Shown: positions 11,050 to 21,975 of the stretch, piece after piece
How positions within the stretch are numbered: the first letter of the stretch is position 1
Layout: each line of letters starts with the position of its first letter
Assembly (NCBI GenBank): GCA_033977485.1
Contig: CM066998.1
Span: 27,653,501 to 27,717,500 of the forward strand
Reading direction: 5' to 3'
Length of the DNA stretch: 64,000 nt
From: Hydrangea macrophylla
Lineage: Eukaryota > Streptophyta > Magnoliopsida > Cornales > Hydrangeaceae
Translations under genes and position numbers: made by a program
Notes under the pieces: model-generated
Told to the model about the DNA's origin: nothing
The model's input: only the letters and a program-made list of their open reading frames with translations
Database searches by the model: none

Positions 11050-12226
11050 CTAAATATTTTGTTTTCACGTTCTAAGATTTTTCAACATTTTAGTCGATAG
11101 TACAAACTCTGTTTCTGAGTAACATCTCTTGTTCACATGATTTCTCTCAATCTGTAATGGCTATTGAAGTTTGGCCTTTTGATTTGTGTTCTAGACACAA
11201 TAAGGATGATCTCCATAAAAAATCATGCATTGAAAACATTTCTAACCCTTCTGTTCAATTTCCACAAATTCAAGTCACTGTTCTATCCACTATTCATAGC
11301 AAGTATACTTTTACTTCCATCCTTTGATTTGATGTTTATATGTACTTCAAATTAGTTCATATACTAGGAAGTGGTCCATACCATATTTGTACATATTCCA
11401 TGATGATTTCCCCCATGCATTCATTCATCTTCTAGACTTCTAAGTCACTTTAGAAAACGCATGTACACAAACACACTACAACCTTTGCATATTTTAGGAT
11501 CATACATTGCATCCATGCAAGATTTGGGATTTTTGTGACTCCTAATCTAAGAAGATTATAAGGAATGAATTCGATCACATGTTCATGCTTCCCCCTCGAT
11601 CTAATCATCCTTTCTCATCCGTCCCAGGGATTGAGAGGTCTTCTTTTTCCAAAGATTAACATGCATCATATTTGCTTGCTAAACATATTTTGAATTCTTT
11701 GATTTTTTCGTTTCAAGAACAATTCATGTCCCCTTTAGATTAGGAAAACTTAAATACTTGATATGTGATTAGACGATTTTTCCTAGGTTTATTTGTATGA
11801 TCTTTCACTTTTGCATTGTATGATATTTGGCTTAGATCTTATGAATGATATCTTATCTTTTGATCGTCCATTTCAAAATTCTTGTGTGATGTATTATACT
11901 ATCATAGTATTAATTATCGAACCATACATAGTATAAGATGATTATTTGGATGCTAATTGAGGCCCGTCGAGAGACGAGGTGAGTTGAGGGTGTTTTAGTC
12001 GCAACAAAGGCTCCTTCCTCTCTCGTACCAAAACCCTGAGCCAAGTTCTTTGGTTATGAAAGGCCGGTGCCCTTTTATCTGTTTGGGTGAGTCAAATTTA
12101 GGTTTCTTGGTTCCTTAAAGACCAAGTGGCGACTCTGTATCTGTTTTCAACAGACCTTTTTATTTTTCCTTTCAAAACAATCTCAAACAGACAAGAGGTA
12201 GAATTTTGCGCGTCCACAATGTGAGT
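11050..12226 (+). mobile_element. Inverted LTR fragment of the Tat-B family
   Basis: The segment about 11090-11720 is an inverted, diverged copy of about 8280-9060 (shared words such as 'cctaatctaagaagattata' and 'gatgcatgttaatcttt'). The segment 11990-12226 ends 'gcgcgtccaca', matching the inverse of 1535-1680. It therefore reads plus and lacks its 5' half including the promoter. After CCACAAT the flank does not continue into a PBS, so this end is a 3' LTR end or a break. Confidence 0.75.
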
Positions 12227-12840
12227 GACAAGAGAAAATGAGTGCTAGGGCTCTCTGAGAGAGATTTATGAATGAAGGGTATATTTGTCATAATATATGA
12301 AGTCAAAGGACTTTAGACTAACAATGTTTATAACATAAGGGCTTAAGAAACAAACTCATATATCTATTGGACCCTAAACTGTTGAGAGTTACTTCTTGGG
12401 ATTTTTCAACAATTTAATTTATTTATATATATATATATAGGATCAGGCTCTGGAATGGGTTAGCGGGGCGACGGGATGGGGCAGCCCGTCGATTTTTTTA
12501 GGTATAAAAGCCCAGTGTACTCGCCCAGTGCACTGAAGAGCATTTTCTTATATATATATATATATATATATGCGTGTGTGTGTGTAGAAGAGTCTTTTAT
12601 ATTGACAATTAAATCAAATTTGACTTACCAAATAAAAAGAGAGATTTAAGGGATTGATATCATTCTTCCCTTATATCCCAAAAATGGTAAATCAGTCCAT
12701 GAAAATATCATAAGGGACTTTTGACCGAGAAAGAAATGTGAATGGGCTTTTACCACTATTGATTGACGATTGAGGGTTTTCTAGTAAAAAACTCCTTAAA
12801 ATTTAGCACTTGGTTTTTCAATTTTATCAAACGACTCTTA
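12227..12840. other. AT-rich spacer with TA microsatellites
   Basis: No gene is visible. (TA)n tracts lie at about 12421-12440 and 12552-12571. The rest is unassigned. Confidence 0.5.
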
Positions 12841-12983
12841 GGCCATGTTTGGCAGACAGGATAAGGGGGTCGGATTGGATAACTTTTATCCAGTCCAGTG
12901 TTTGGGGACGCACACTGGATACGACTATTTTATCCCAAGCTCTCATTTTATCCCAAGAAGTTTGGGATAACTCAATACCAAAC

Positions 12984-13022
<39 letters not shown>

Positions 13023-13681
13023 TGTGGTATTAGGTGGGATAAGGGAGTTTGGGATAACTCTTGAGACTTCTGTTTGTTTTTTTTTTTTCTAGATTTTTAT
13101 TTATTTAATGTTTGATTTTTTTTTTTTCAGATCTCTTCTTTTTTTTTTTCCTCCTCAAAATTGCTTCTTTTTTTTCCCCAGATCTTCTTTTTTATTTTGT
13201 TTTTAGAACTCTGTTTTTTTTCCTTACCATATTTGTTTTTTTTAAAAGAAACTTTCAAATACCCTAGATTTGTTTTTGTTTTGTTTTTTTTTGTTTTCCC
13301 CTTTCCAAATTTATTATTATTTATTTTTATATTTCCCCCCAAATTTGCTTTTTTTTTCCTCCCCTAGATTTTCTTTTTTATTTTTTTTTCAGGTCTTTTT
13401 TTCCCTTTCCAAATATGCTTTTTTTATTTTTTTAAAAGATTTGTCTTAAAAAAAAATTTAGATTCTTTCCCCCACCCTAATTTTTTTTTTAATTATCCGA
13501 AACTTATATCCGGGCAAGACCAAACACATGATTAAGATATAACCGCTTATCCGACAGTTTAATCCAGCACATTCCAAACACAGGACAACATAACAACTTA
13601 TCTGACATGATTACTAATCCAATCTGACCCTGCCTTATCCAATCCAATCCAATAATTTTATCCGGCCTACCAAACGAGGCC
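12841..13681. mobile_element. PIF/Harbinger (Tourist-like) MITE
   Basis: The left end GGCCATGTTTGGCAG and right end (inverted) GGCCTCGTTTGGTAG are matching terminal inverted repeats. Both are followed by further inverted similarity (GGATAA.., GGATTGGATAA). The flanks are TTA on the left and TTG on the right, so the 3-bp target duplication carries one change. The interior has a (GT)n tract (about 12987-13021) and a very T-rich block (13070-13500). No transposase is present. Confidence 0.7.
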
Positions 13682-14341
13682 TTGGTGTCTAGCTTGTCAC
13701 ATATGCAGTTGCACAATAAAATCCCCAATCCGCTTGCACACATGCATATATAGGGACTATCTCATACTTTGATAGGTGAAAAAGTTACCTTTGTTTGTAT
13801 GTTGCTAAGCCTAAGTAATTTCTGTTGTACCCAGCCCATGAGATATGTGGGTGACCTATAATCCACAATAATACTAACAAAAAAAAGTCAGGCTATTGCT
13901 TATACATGACAAATCAGAGGCGAAGCCAATCTGCACTTTTTTTTTAGGTTGTGACAAGTACAGTTAGCCGTTTTGTGAAAATATCTATCTATGATTAGCA
14001 ATTTCTTTTGTTATGAAGTAACTAACGGATTTGAGAACTCAATTAAGTGATGAAAATCAAAACTTTTAGCATAAATTTTTTTAAGTGTATTTGATTACAT
14101 GTACCAGGGCTCACCTCTTAGTGGAAAGCTTGCTATGCACTTATCGCTTTTGATCATTGTTTGAGGTTTTTGGATTATGCATGTGTATCTATATATATCT
14201 TGTACAATCAGATTACATATGATATCTATATTATATTGTAAGACTTTGTCCTACTATGACAATAAAATATTGCTAGATTGATGACTAGGCCTAAGATGAT
14301 GACTAGGACCAGGTATTTTACACTTTTCCCCAAAACAGCAC
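13682..14341. other. Spacer, no feature recognised
   Basis: AT-rich sequence. The last 16 bases (CCCCAAAACAGCAC just before 14342) could be a decayed tRNA-Asp PBS (CCCCGGCAACGGCGCC with G-to-A changes and one deletion) for the LTR that follows. This is tentative. Confidence 0.3.
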
Positions 14342-15390
14342 TGATCTTGTCAAAATCAATATATAAAAGTATGCTTTACTTTTCAAGGATTTATAGTGTG
14401 GAAGTAAAGGTCGAACCCACAGAGATTGAATTACTATGGCACTTTAATTTTAATACCTAAATCTAATTAATTAAGAAAAATGGATTTTGACTGTGATTTT
14501 AATTAAATTAAGAACGATGAAAGTAAATCTAAATTATGAAAGCAATTAAAAGCTATTTTAAACGATATTTAAAGTAAACCTAGGATTGCAAATACACCAC
14601 TAGCTTCATAATAAGGGTATTTATGCATTCAATTAGCTTATTACATTGGATGATAATGGGGAATTGTAGCTACAAGCCCAATTCCTCCATCAAGAAGATA
14701 ACTACGATTAAAGCACCAACATAATTCATCTTCGGTTAGCAGGGATTGTTTCACACTAAACTAGGGTTGCGGCACAATCTGTCTTTCCTAGGCATGAATT
14801 ATTCGACTACTTGATATCACAATTCAATTAAGTACCATTACATGTAAATAATCTATATAAGCACAGCAAATATAGATCATTGAGCACATCACATTCAAAA
14901 TATATCTAAGACAAGAATAAACTTCGAAAGTAATGATTTAATCAACAGAAGTACGATTTTATTATAAAAAAATCCTCTAAACATGTAATCATCATCCATA
15001 CATAACAAATCTAAAAGAAAAACATAAGTAATTCCCTATTACTTGGCTAGGGTTTCATTGAAATCCTAGTTCTAGGTTTAGTTGGCCATAAAATTGATGA
15101 ATGGCAAGAGGTTGATGGAGGAGGCCACGGATATCCTTGGTCTTCTTCCTCTTCTTCTCCTTGCTTTCCTCCCTTCAATGGCTAAAATTTTGGTTCTGGT
15201 TGGATGTGTGTAATGTTGTGTAATGATGTGTAACCCTAATCGCACTAAAACTGCTGTTTTTACGTTTTTGGACGTATTCAGCCAATTCGGATCGCACAGG
15301 GGTCTTCAGTACCTCGAAATACATGTTTTTCACTTTTTCAACGGGTCGGCGTGCGGGTCGCTCCAACGACCTGGCCATTTTTCCAACTTC
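14342..15390 (-). mobile_element. Diverged Athila-type LTR
   Basis: It reads TGATCTTGTCAAAATCA on plus, the inverse of the Athila LTR 3' end at 54790-54804. It carries the same landmarks inverted: 'tctgtgggttcgacctttact', 'caagcccaattcctcc', the 'ttgaagggagg' motif, and 'tactgaagac(t/c)cctgtgc'. Sequence divergence from the 53-62 kb copy is large, so it is old. It abuts the truncated Tat 3' LTR at about 15390. Confidence 0.75.
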
Positions 15391-16680
15391 ATAGAAAAAT
15401 TTATTTAATGTCAAGAGAGGTTGGTTAAGACTCTAATTTATCAATTTTAAAACGGGCTTACTGTTTTGATTTTCTGGACAGAGAATAGTTAGCATACAAA
15501 TCATAAGGTCAAACCATCCTAAGCATAGAATTTCTTCAAGGCAAAAATCACAGAGGTACTTAAGTGAGTTATGAACATCTTCCAATTGGCCTCAGCCCAT
15601 TCTAATGGACCATGATCTAATAAAAAATCTTTGATCACAGTTGGTTTATGGATTCACTGCACCATTATTCTAATTAATGTCCGTAGTTGGAATCAAACTT
15701 GATCCATGATTCTAGAGAGAATTAAGATCAAGTATGAATGTGACTATTGAAGTGAGTAATGAAATACAAAGAGATTTATAGTTTTAACCTTAATCGATCT
15801 CCATCATAGATCTCATATTTGAAGATCTAGCAAGAGAATCCTAATGTCTTTCTCAATCCTATGAACTTTTGAACATTTGAGTTCTTTTGATTCGAACCAC
15901 TAAACTATGAAAATATACATCTAACTTCTATCTCAAACATATGATTCTTGAGGGGTGTAGGTTCATTTATCAATTCTCCTACCAAGTTGATGGTCCTTGG
16001 AGACTAAATAAGACTCAAATCTACATAGACCTCAATGGAATATAGTATGGATTCCATGAGATTCCTAGTAGGGAAATCCAAATCATAAGCTAAGACTTGA
16101 ACCCAACCAACCATGGGTGGATATAACTAAGATCAACCTTAGTCTTCGTATGAATCATAGGACCATAGGAGACTCAAGGATAAAACTCAAGGGGACTCAA
16201 TGAGATATGCAAAATCTCATGAATCTCAAGAGGAAAATAGGAATGAAGAACCAAAGTTTACTTAAGGAAATTCAAATGCTAATTCTTAAAAAACCATCTT
16301 TACTTTAAACCCAAGACTTCATTTAGAACCAAATCAATGAAACACCATGAGATTTAACCACAATTCTATGTATTGTGAGATGAAATGAGGTAGAAGAGTG
16401 GTTTTGAAAATGTGAAAAGATCCTAAATCTATGAATTGTGGTTGAATCTTGTGCTAATTCTAGATGGGACTAGAAGGTTACCCCTATAACCTCAGGGATT
16501 GCTTATTATTCTTGTGAAGATCATCCAAATTTTTCAATCTTTCCTTCAAATTCTTCTAATCCTTCAAAGAACTTCTTCAAAAATCTCTTGTTTTCTCTTA
16601 ATTCTCTCTCTATTATATGTATATATCTTGTATATATCAAAAAATTATTCAAGTCCTTCACAATGGAGATGAAGGCCTAC

Positions 16681-16689
16681 TTATATAGA
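16681..16689 (-). promoter_or_regulatory. TATA box of the Tat-A LTR
   Basis: The minus strand reads TCTATATAAGTAGGCC. It lies about 0.7 kb inside the LTR, downstream (on minus) of the palindrome cluster at 16786-16847. It is the likely core promoter of the genomic RNA. Confidence 0.65.
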
Positions 16690-16785
16690 CCTCTCTTTCA
16701 AGGGTTAATTGTGTAATTTCGGGTGAAAGCCCATGTGCAAGAATGTTCCATATGTATTTAAAACAAAACAATCTATTAAAGGGAG

Positions 16786-16847
16786 CGGCACTCTTTGAGT
16801 TGTCTGCGGCACTCAGTGAATGCCGGCGTGGCACCAAGTGAGTGCCG
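16786..16847. promoter_or_regulatory. Palindrome cluster in the Tat-A LTR promoter
   Basis: Three imperfect palindromes follow one another: CGGCACTCTTTGAG, CGGCACTCAGTGAATGCCG (16807-16825) and GGCACCAAGTGAGTGCC (16830-16846). They end about 100 bp upstream of the LTR TATA box. The same motif occurs upstream of both antisense genes (20101-20220 and 27322-27407). Confidence 0.75.
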
Positions 16848-17038
16848 CCGCTTTTGCCACGTGCCGCATCCAACAGAATTCCCTTTTCTTTTATTTTATT
16901 GTTTCAAATCTATACTATATTTATACTTATACTAGTATATACCTCATCCTAGTATGTGAGATGTACTTTATACAAGTATATACTTTAATAGCTACTCACA
17001 TGTATTTTTTTGTTTTCTTTTCCTGTTCTTTTCAAAAT

Positions 17039-17078
<40 letters not shown>

Positions 17079-17384
17079 TTTATTTCTTTTTCAAAATTCA
17101 TTTTTCAATTCGTTCATTTTTCTTTTCAAAAATTCTTATATTTGAATTTTCAAGATGATTTCCCAGACTGTGTTTTTCATACGTTCTTCAACATCTGGGC
17201 CTCCCCCGAATACCCAATTTCTCTCTCCTTTCTATTTTCAATTTGAAAACTTAATTCGAAGAATCTTTGAAGGGCTTAAATTTTTTGAAAAATCTTCGAA
17301 CTTCACCGGTCATTGTCGTCATCCGTCTTCAGAGGTATAACCAACCCCTGAATTCGATGGTTGGTCAAAATCGGGGTGTCTACA

Positions 17385-17402
17385 GTTTGCCCCTCTTCGA
17401 CA
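17385..17402 (-). other. Polypurine tract of Tat-A
   Basis: The minus strand reads GTCGAAGAGGGGCAAAC directly before the LTR start TGTAGACACC. This is the expected site for plus-strand priming. Confidence 0.8.
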
Positions 17403-17824
17403 GAGCTTGTAAAGCAATGCATGTCACAAGTGAATGTCGAAGCCTGTGTGAAACACAAGCCTTTGACCAAGCTGTCGAATCCAGGTAAAAACAAAGTGCA
17501 TTGCAAAACAGGTGCATAGAGAGTCAGGTGCTGGTCGTGCTCGATGGTGAGCTGCCTACGTATCCCTACGAGAATCAGACCAGAACGTAGTTCGAGCATG
17601 GGATGACATACAAGCGCAAATTATCACACGGATGAATGCTCCTATCTTATCCTGATGCATGTGTTTAAACAACTTTATGTCCTATGCTCTCAAGCGTGAT
17701 GATCCAGAGTCATGTTGCTCTTCCTATCATCAGAAATGAGTCCCACACCTCAAATTTTTCTATTATGATATTGTCCTATTCTGGGAACATCATGATTGAT
17801 GCATATGCACTTCATGTGTCTTGA
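17403..17824. other. Tat-A 3' untranslated stretch
   Basis: It contains the phrase 'gagctgcctacgtatcccta' (about 17550), which recurs in variant form near 29245 ('ttgcctacgtatcccctag'). No coding region is visible. Confidence 0.5.
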
Positions 17825-18665
17825 GAATCATTTGACCGACTGAGATGCTTCACGCATTACACTCCATAGTCGAATCAGGTAGCACACTAAAAGATTTGAG
17901 ACTCTTCATGCCTTATACTCAGAATCTTTCAAAAAAAAGTGATCTGATCGGCTAAGAAGCTTAATTCCCTACACTCCATAGTCAAATCAAGTAGCACGCT
18001 GAAAGAATTGAGATGCTTTATGCCTTATACTCAGAATCTTTCGAAAAGGTCAACTGATCGACAGAGATGCTTCATGCCTTATACTCCATAGTCGAATCAG
18101 GTAGCACGCTGAAAGATTTGAGACGATTCACACCTTACACTCAGAATCTTTTGAAAAAGTCATCTGATTGACTGAGATGCTTCATGCCTTACACTCCAAT
18201 AGTCGAATCCGGTAGCACGCTAAAAGATTTGAGACGCTTCATGCCTTACACTCAGAATCTTCTGAAAAAGGTCATCTGATCGACTGAGATGCTTCAAGCC
18301 TTACACTCCATAGTTGAACCAGGTAGCACGCTGAAAGATTTAAGATGCTTCACGCCTTACACTCAGAATCTTTCGAAACGTCATCTGATCGACTGAGATG
18401 CTTCACGCCTTATACTCCAATAGTCGAATCAGGTAGCACGCTGAAAGATTTGAGATGCTTCATGCCTTACATCAGAATCTTTCGAAAAAGTCATCTGATC
18501 GACTGAGATACTTCACGCCTTACACTCCAATAGTTGAATCAGGTAGCACGCTGAAAGATTTGAGACGCTTCACGCCTTATACTCAGAATCTTCCAAAAAG
18601 GTCATCTAATCGACTGAGATGCTTCACGCCTTATACTCTACAGTTGAATCAGGTAGCACACTGGG
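17825..18665. repeat. Tandem array 1, about 113-bp units, 7-8 copies
   Basis: Each unit contains 'gagatgcttcacgccttaca', 'agtcgaatcaggtagcacgc', 'tgaaagatttgaga' and 'actcagaatctt'. The unit is itself two related halves, since 'gagacgcttcatgccttaca' recurs mid-unit. It lies in the Tat-A 3' region next to the PPT, a region known in plant LTR elements to generate satellite-like arrays. Confidence 0.85.
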
Positions 18666-18846
18666 GTCAACGCAGATTCGTTGCGAGAATCGAGAATTCG
18701 AATTCGTCATTTCCACAGAGCAAAGTTAATGCTGGCTTGATTTAATTCATGATTCCTAATTTTTGGAAGTATTTACAAGATTCATTTTTCAAATTTTTCC
18801 TAAATCGGGAAACACTTAGATTTGTATTCGATTTAATTTCTGAAAC

Positions 18847-19900
18847 TGAGAGCCAAACATATTCAGATCGGCTTAATTTCTCACAATCTGGAGTCAAACA
18901 GACTTAAGTCGATTCAAGTTTCAAAATTAGGAGTCAATCAGACTCAAATCAAATCAATTTTCAAAATCTAGAGTCAATTAGACTCAAATTAAATCAATTT
19001 TCAAAAATCCGGAGTCAACTATATTCAAATCAAATTAATTTTCAAAAATCCAAAATCCATCAGCCTCAAATCAAATCAATTTTCAAAAAGTCCGGAGTCA
19101 ATCAGACTCAAATCAAATCAATTTTAAAAAATCTGGAGTCAGTCAGACCCAAATCAAATCAAATTTCAAAAATTCGGAGTCCATCAAACTCAAATCAAAT
19201 CAAATTTCAAAAATTCAGAGTTCATCGGACTCAAATCAAATCAAATCAATTTTCAAAAATCCGAAGTCAATCAGACTCAAATCAAATTATTTTTCAAAAT
19301 CTAGAGTCAATCAGACTCAAATTAAATCAATTTTCAAAAAATCTGGAGTCAATCAGACTCAAATCAAATCAATTTTCAAAATCTAGAGTCAATCAGACTC
19401 AAATTAATTCAATTTTCAAAAATCTGGAGTCAATCAGACTCAAATCAAATCAGTTTTAAATAATTTGGAGTCCATCAGACTCAAATTAAATAAATTTTCA
19501 AAAAGCTGGAGTCCATCAGACTCAAATTAAATCAATTTTCAAAAATCCGGAGTCATTCAGACTCAAATCAAATCAATTTTCAAAATCTAGAGTCAATCAG
19601 ACTCAAATTAAATCAAATTTTAAAAAATCCGGTGTCAATCAGACTCAAATCAAATCAATTTTCAAAATCTAGAGTTAATCAGATTCAAATCAAATCAATT
19701 TTCAAAAATCTAGAGTCAATCAGACTCCAATTCAATTTAATTTTCAAAGTCCGGAGTCAATCAGACTCCAATTTAATTCAATCTTCAAAATTCGGAGTCA
19801 ATCAAGCTCCAATTTATTCAATTTCCGAAATCAGGGGTCTATGGTACTGCAATTTATTCAATTTTCCAAAATTCAGAGTCAGTTAAGTTCAAATTGATTT
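18847..19900. repeat. Tandem array 2, about 42-bp units, about 24 copies
   Basis: The unit is built on GGAGTCAATCAGACTCAAAT followed by 'caaatcaattttcaaaaatc'. Its core GAGTC-AATCA-GACTC is a 5-bp inverted repeat with a 5-bp spacer, kept in most units. Edge units drift. The 84-codon frame at 19632-19886 is a repeat by-product. Confidence 0.9.
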
Positions 19901-20100
19901 TATTTGCCAGAACCGGGAGTTTAAACATGATTTCTCACAATCAGGGACCAATTTTAACTTCATAAAAGGGCTTAAAAACTTTCTTTTCAAATCTCGGGGG
20001 TTCTTTCGAAACGAGGGAAAATCTTGGGGATCATCTAAACAAAATTTAGTGGTCCCTATCTTAAATATGAAAGTTTTGGAGTGAAGGGCCACCTATCACT

Positions 20101-20233
20101 CGTGGCGGCACTCAATGATACGTGGTGGTACTCAGTAAGTGCCGGCGGGTCACTTGTTGTCTGCTGCATGACACTCACTGAGTACCAGCGCCCTTCGCTG
20201 ACTGCCAGTTTGACTGGCAGTGTTTAAAAGACA
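20101..20233 (+). promoter_or_regulatory. Promoter-like region of the antisense PMD gene with palindrome cluster
   Basis: Palindromic motifs lie at about 20105 (GCGGCACTCAATGA), 20123-20144 (TACTCAGTAAGTGCCGG) and 20170-20190 (GACACTCACTGAGTACCAG). A perfect inverted repeat CTGCCAG-TTTGA-CTGGCAG occupies 20202-20220. A weak TATA-like TTTAAAAG follows at about 20223. The transcribed, CT-rich leader with a splice donor starts within the next 100 bp. Confidence 0.6.
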
Positions 20234-20977
20234 ACTTTTTTCTTTTCTTTTCATTCTCTTCCTCTTCTCTATTCGGAGTTCCTCTCCCAAAATCTTCTCT
20301 CCCTTTTGCTTCTCGACCTAAGGATCAACCTCAAATCAAGGTATGCTACTTTTACAACATGATTGCTTATTTGGCTTGATTGATGGTTGTAATCATAGTT
20401 GTTGATGCATTTTTGTTTTTTCTCCCCAAACCCCTTACACGATTTTGATTTCTCGTTCCTTCCTCACAGATTCATACAATATGGCTAGCGGTTCAGGCTC
20501 ACATAGTCCCTCTAGGAAGAAGTATAAGCCCACCCCTGGCCATGATTCGTCGTTTCTCCTTGCCGACCCTGAGAAGCACCTCTCGACACGAGCCTTTAAT
20601 AAGCTGGTATAATCTCAATTCTCTTGCTCTGTTATGACAATGGGTGCGATGACATGCTATGTGTGATGATCAGATGCTTATAGGAATGTGCCCTTAATAT
20701 TGTGTATTCCGATATCTCCAAATTATTGTTATGCCCCTTTTTTTTCAAATTGATTTTTGAATGGATTGCCAAAATTGAATTCAATGCTTGACATTGTGCT
20801 TTCGCCAATTACCGTTGTTTGGATTCATTGGTTTTCATGCCAAGATCATGCCCACGAATTCATTATTCTATTGGTCCATTGCTAATGAGGGGTTGCACCG
20901 ACCCCATAAGGCATTCAATTTTTTTTTTTAGACTACACTTATTTTGGTATGAGCACATATAAACCCAAGATTCTTGG

Positions 20978-21975
20978 TCATGGAGTCTCTATGACTCGAG
21001 AGTTTTTATTTTTATTTTTTCAAAACATCGAGTCGCTTAGACTCAAGAATATATTTTTCAAAACATTGAGTTGCTTAGACTCAAGAATATATTTTTCAAA
21101 GCAGTGAGTCGCTTAGACTCAAGAATATAATTTTCAAAACATCGAGTCGCTTAGACTCAAGAATATATTTTTCAAAACATTGAGTCGCTTAGACTCAAGA
21201 ATATATTTTTCAAAGCATTGAGTCGCTTAGACTCAAGAATTTATTTTTCAAACCAGTGAGTCGCTTAGACTCAAGAATATAATTTTCAAAACATCGAGTC
21301 GCTTAGACTCAAGACTGTATTTTTCAAAAACATCGAGTCTCATAGACTCAAGAATTTTATTATTTTTTTCAAAGCATTGAGTTGCTTAGACTCGAGAATA
21401 TTTATATTTTCAAAACATCGAGTCGCTTCGACTCAAGAGTTTTATTATTATTATTATATTAAAGTATTGAGTCGCTTATACTCAAGAATTTTTATTTTTT
21501 CAAATCATCGAGTCTCTTAGACTCAAGAATATATTTTTCAAAGCATTGAGTCACTTAGACTCAAGAATTTATTTTTCAATGGATTGAGTTGCTTAGACTG
21601 AAGAATTATTATTTTTTCTATGCATTGAGTCGCTTAGACTTAAGAATATATTTTTCAAAGCATCGAGTCGCTTAGACTCAAGAATATATTTTTCAAAGCA
21701 TTGAGTTGCTTAACTCAAGAATTTATTTTTCAAAGTAGTGAGTCGCTTAAACTCAAGAATTTAATTTTTTTCCTAAAGCATTGAGTTGCTTAGACTCAAG
21801 AAAGAGAATTTATTTTTCAAAGCATTGAGTCTCTTAGACTCAAGGATTTTATTTTTCTAAGCATTGAGTCGCTTAGACTCAAGAATGTATTTTTCAAAAC
21901 ATCGAGTCGCTTAGACTAAATAATTATATTTTTCAAAGCATCTAGTTGCTTAGACTCAAGAATGTATTTTTCTTC
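20978..21975. repeat. Tandem array 3 inside PMD intron, about 38-40-bp units, about 24 copies
   Basis: The unit is CATTGAGTCGCTTAGACTCA plus 'agaatatatttttcaaag'. Each unit holds TTGAGTC-GCTTA-GACTCAA, a 7-bp inverted repeat with a 5-bp spacer. Variants alternate CATCGAG, CATTGAG and CAGTGAG at the start. The array fills two thirds of the intron 20607-22080. It shares the GAGTC-N5-GACTC core with array 2 but is otherwise unrelated in sequence. Confidence 0.9.

Larger units (their letters stand above)
15391..17384 (-). mobile_element. 3' LTR of Tat-A (truncated)
   Basis: The stretch 15391-15660 matches 63745-64000 in the 5' LTR almost base for base, in the same orientation. The LTR start on minus is TGTAGACACCCC at 17384, next to the PPT. 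The end nearest 15391 (its 3' part, expected to end CCGATATCCACA) is missing. It is replaced by the diverged Athila LTR. Confidence 0.85.

Noticed and set aside
13127..13367. Overlapping frames on both strands, Lys/Asn-rich and Phe-rich
   Set aside because: These are artefacts of the T-rich core of the MITE.
20978..21975. CRISPR-like array of short repeats
   Set aside because: Units are directly adjacent, degenerate, without unique spacers, and lie in a plant retrotransposon intron. It is a tandem repeat, not a CRISPR.
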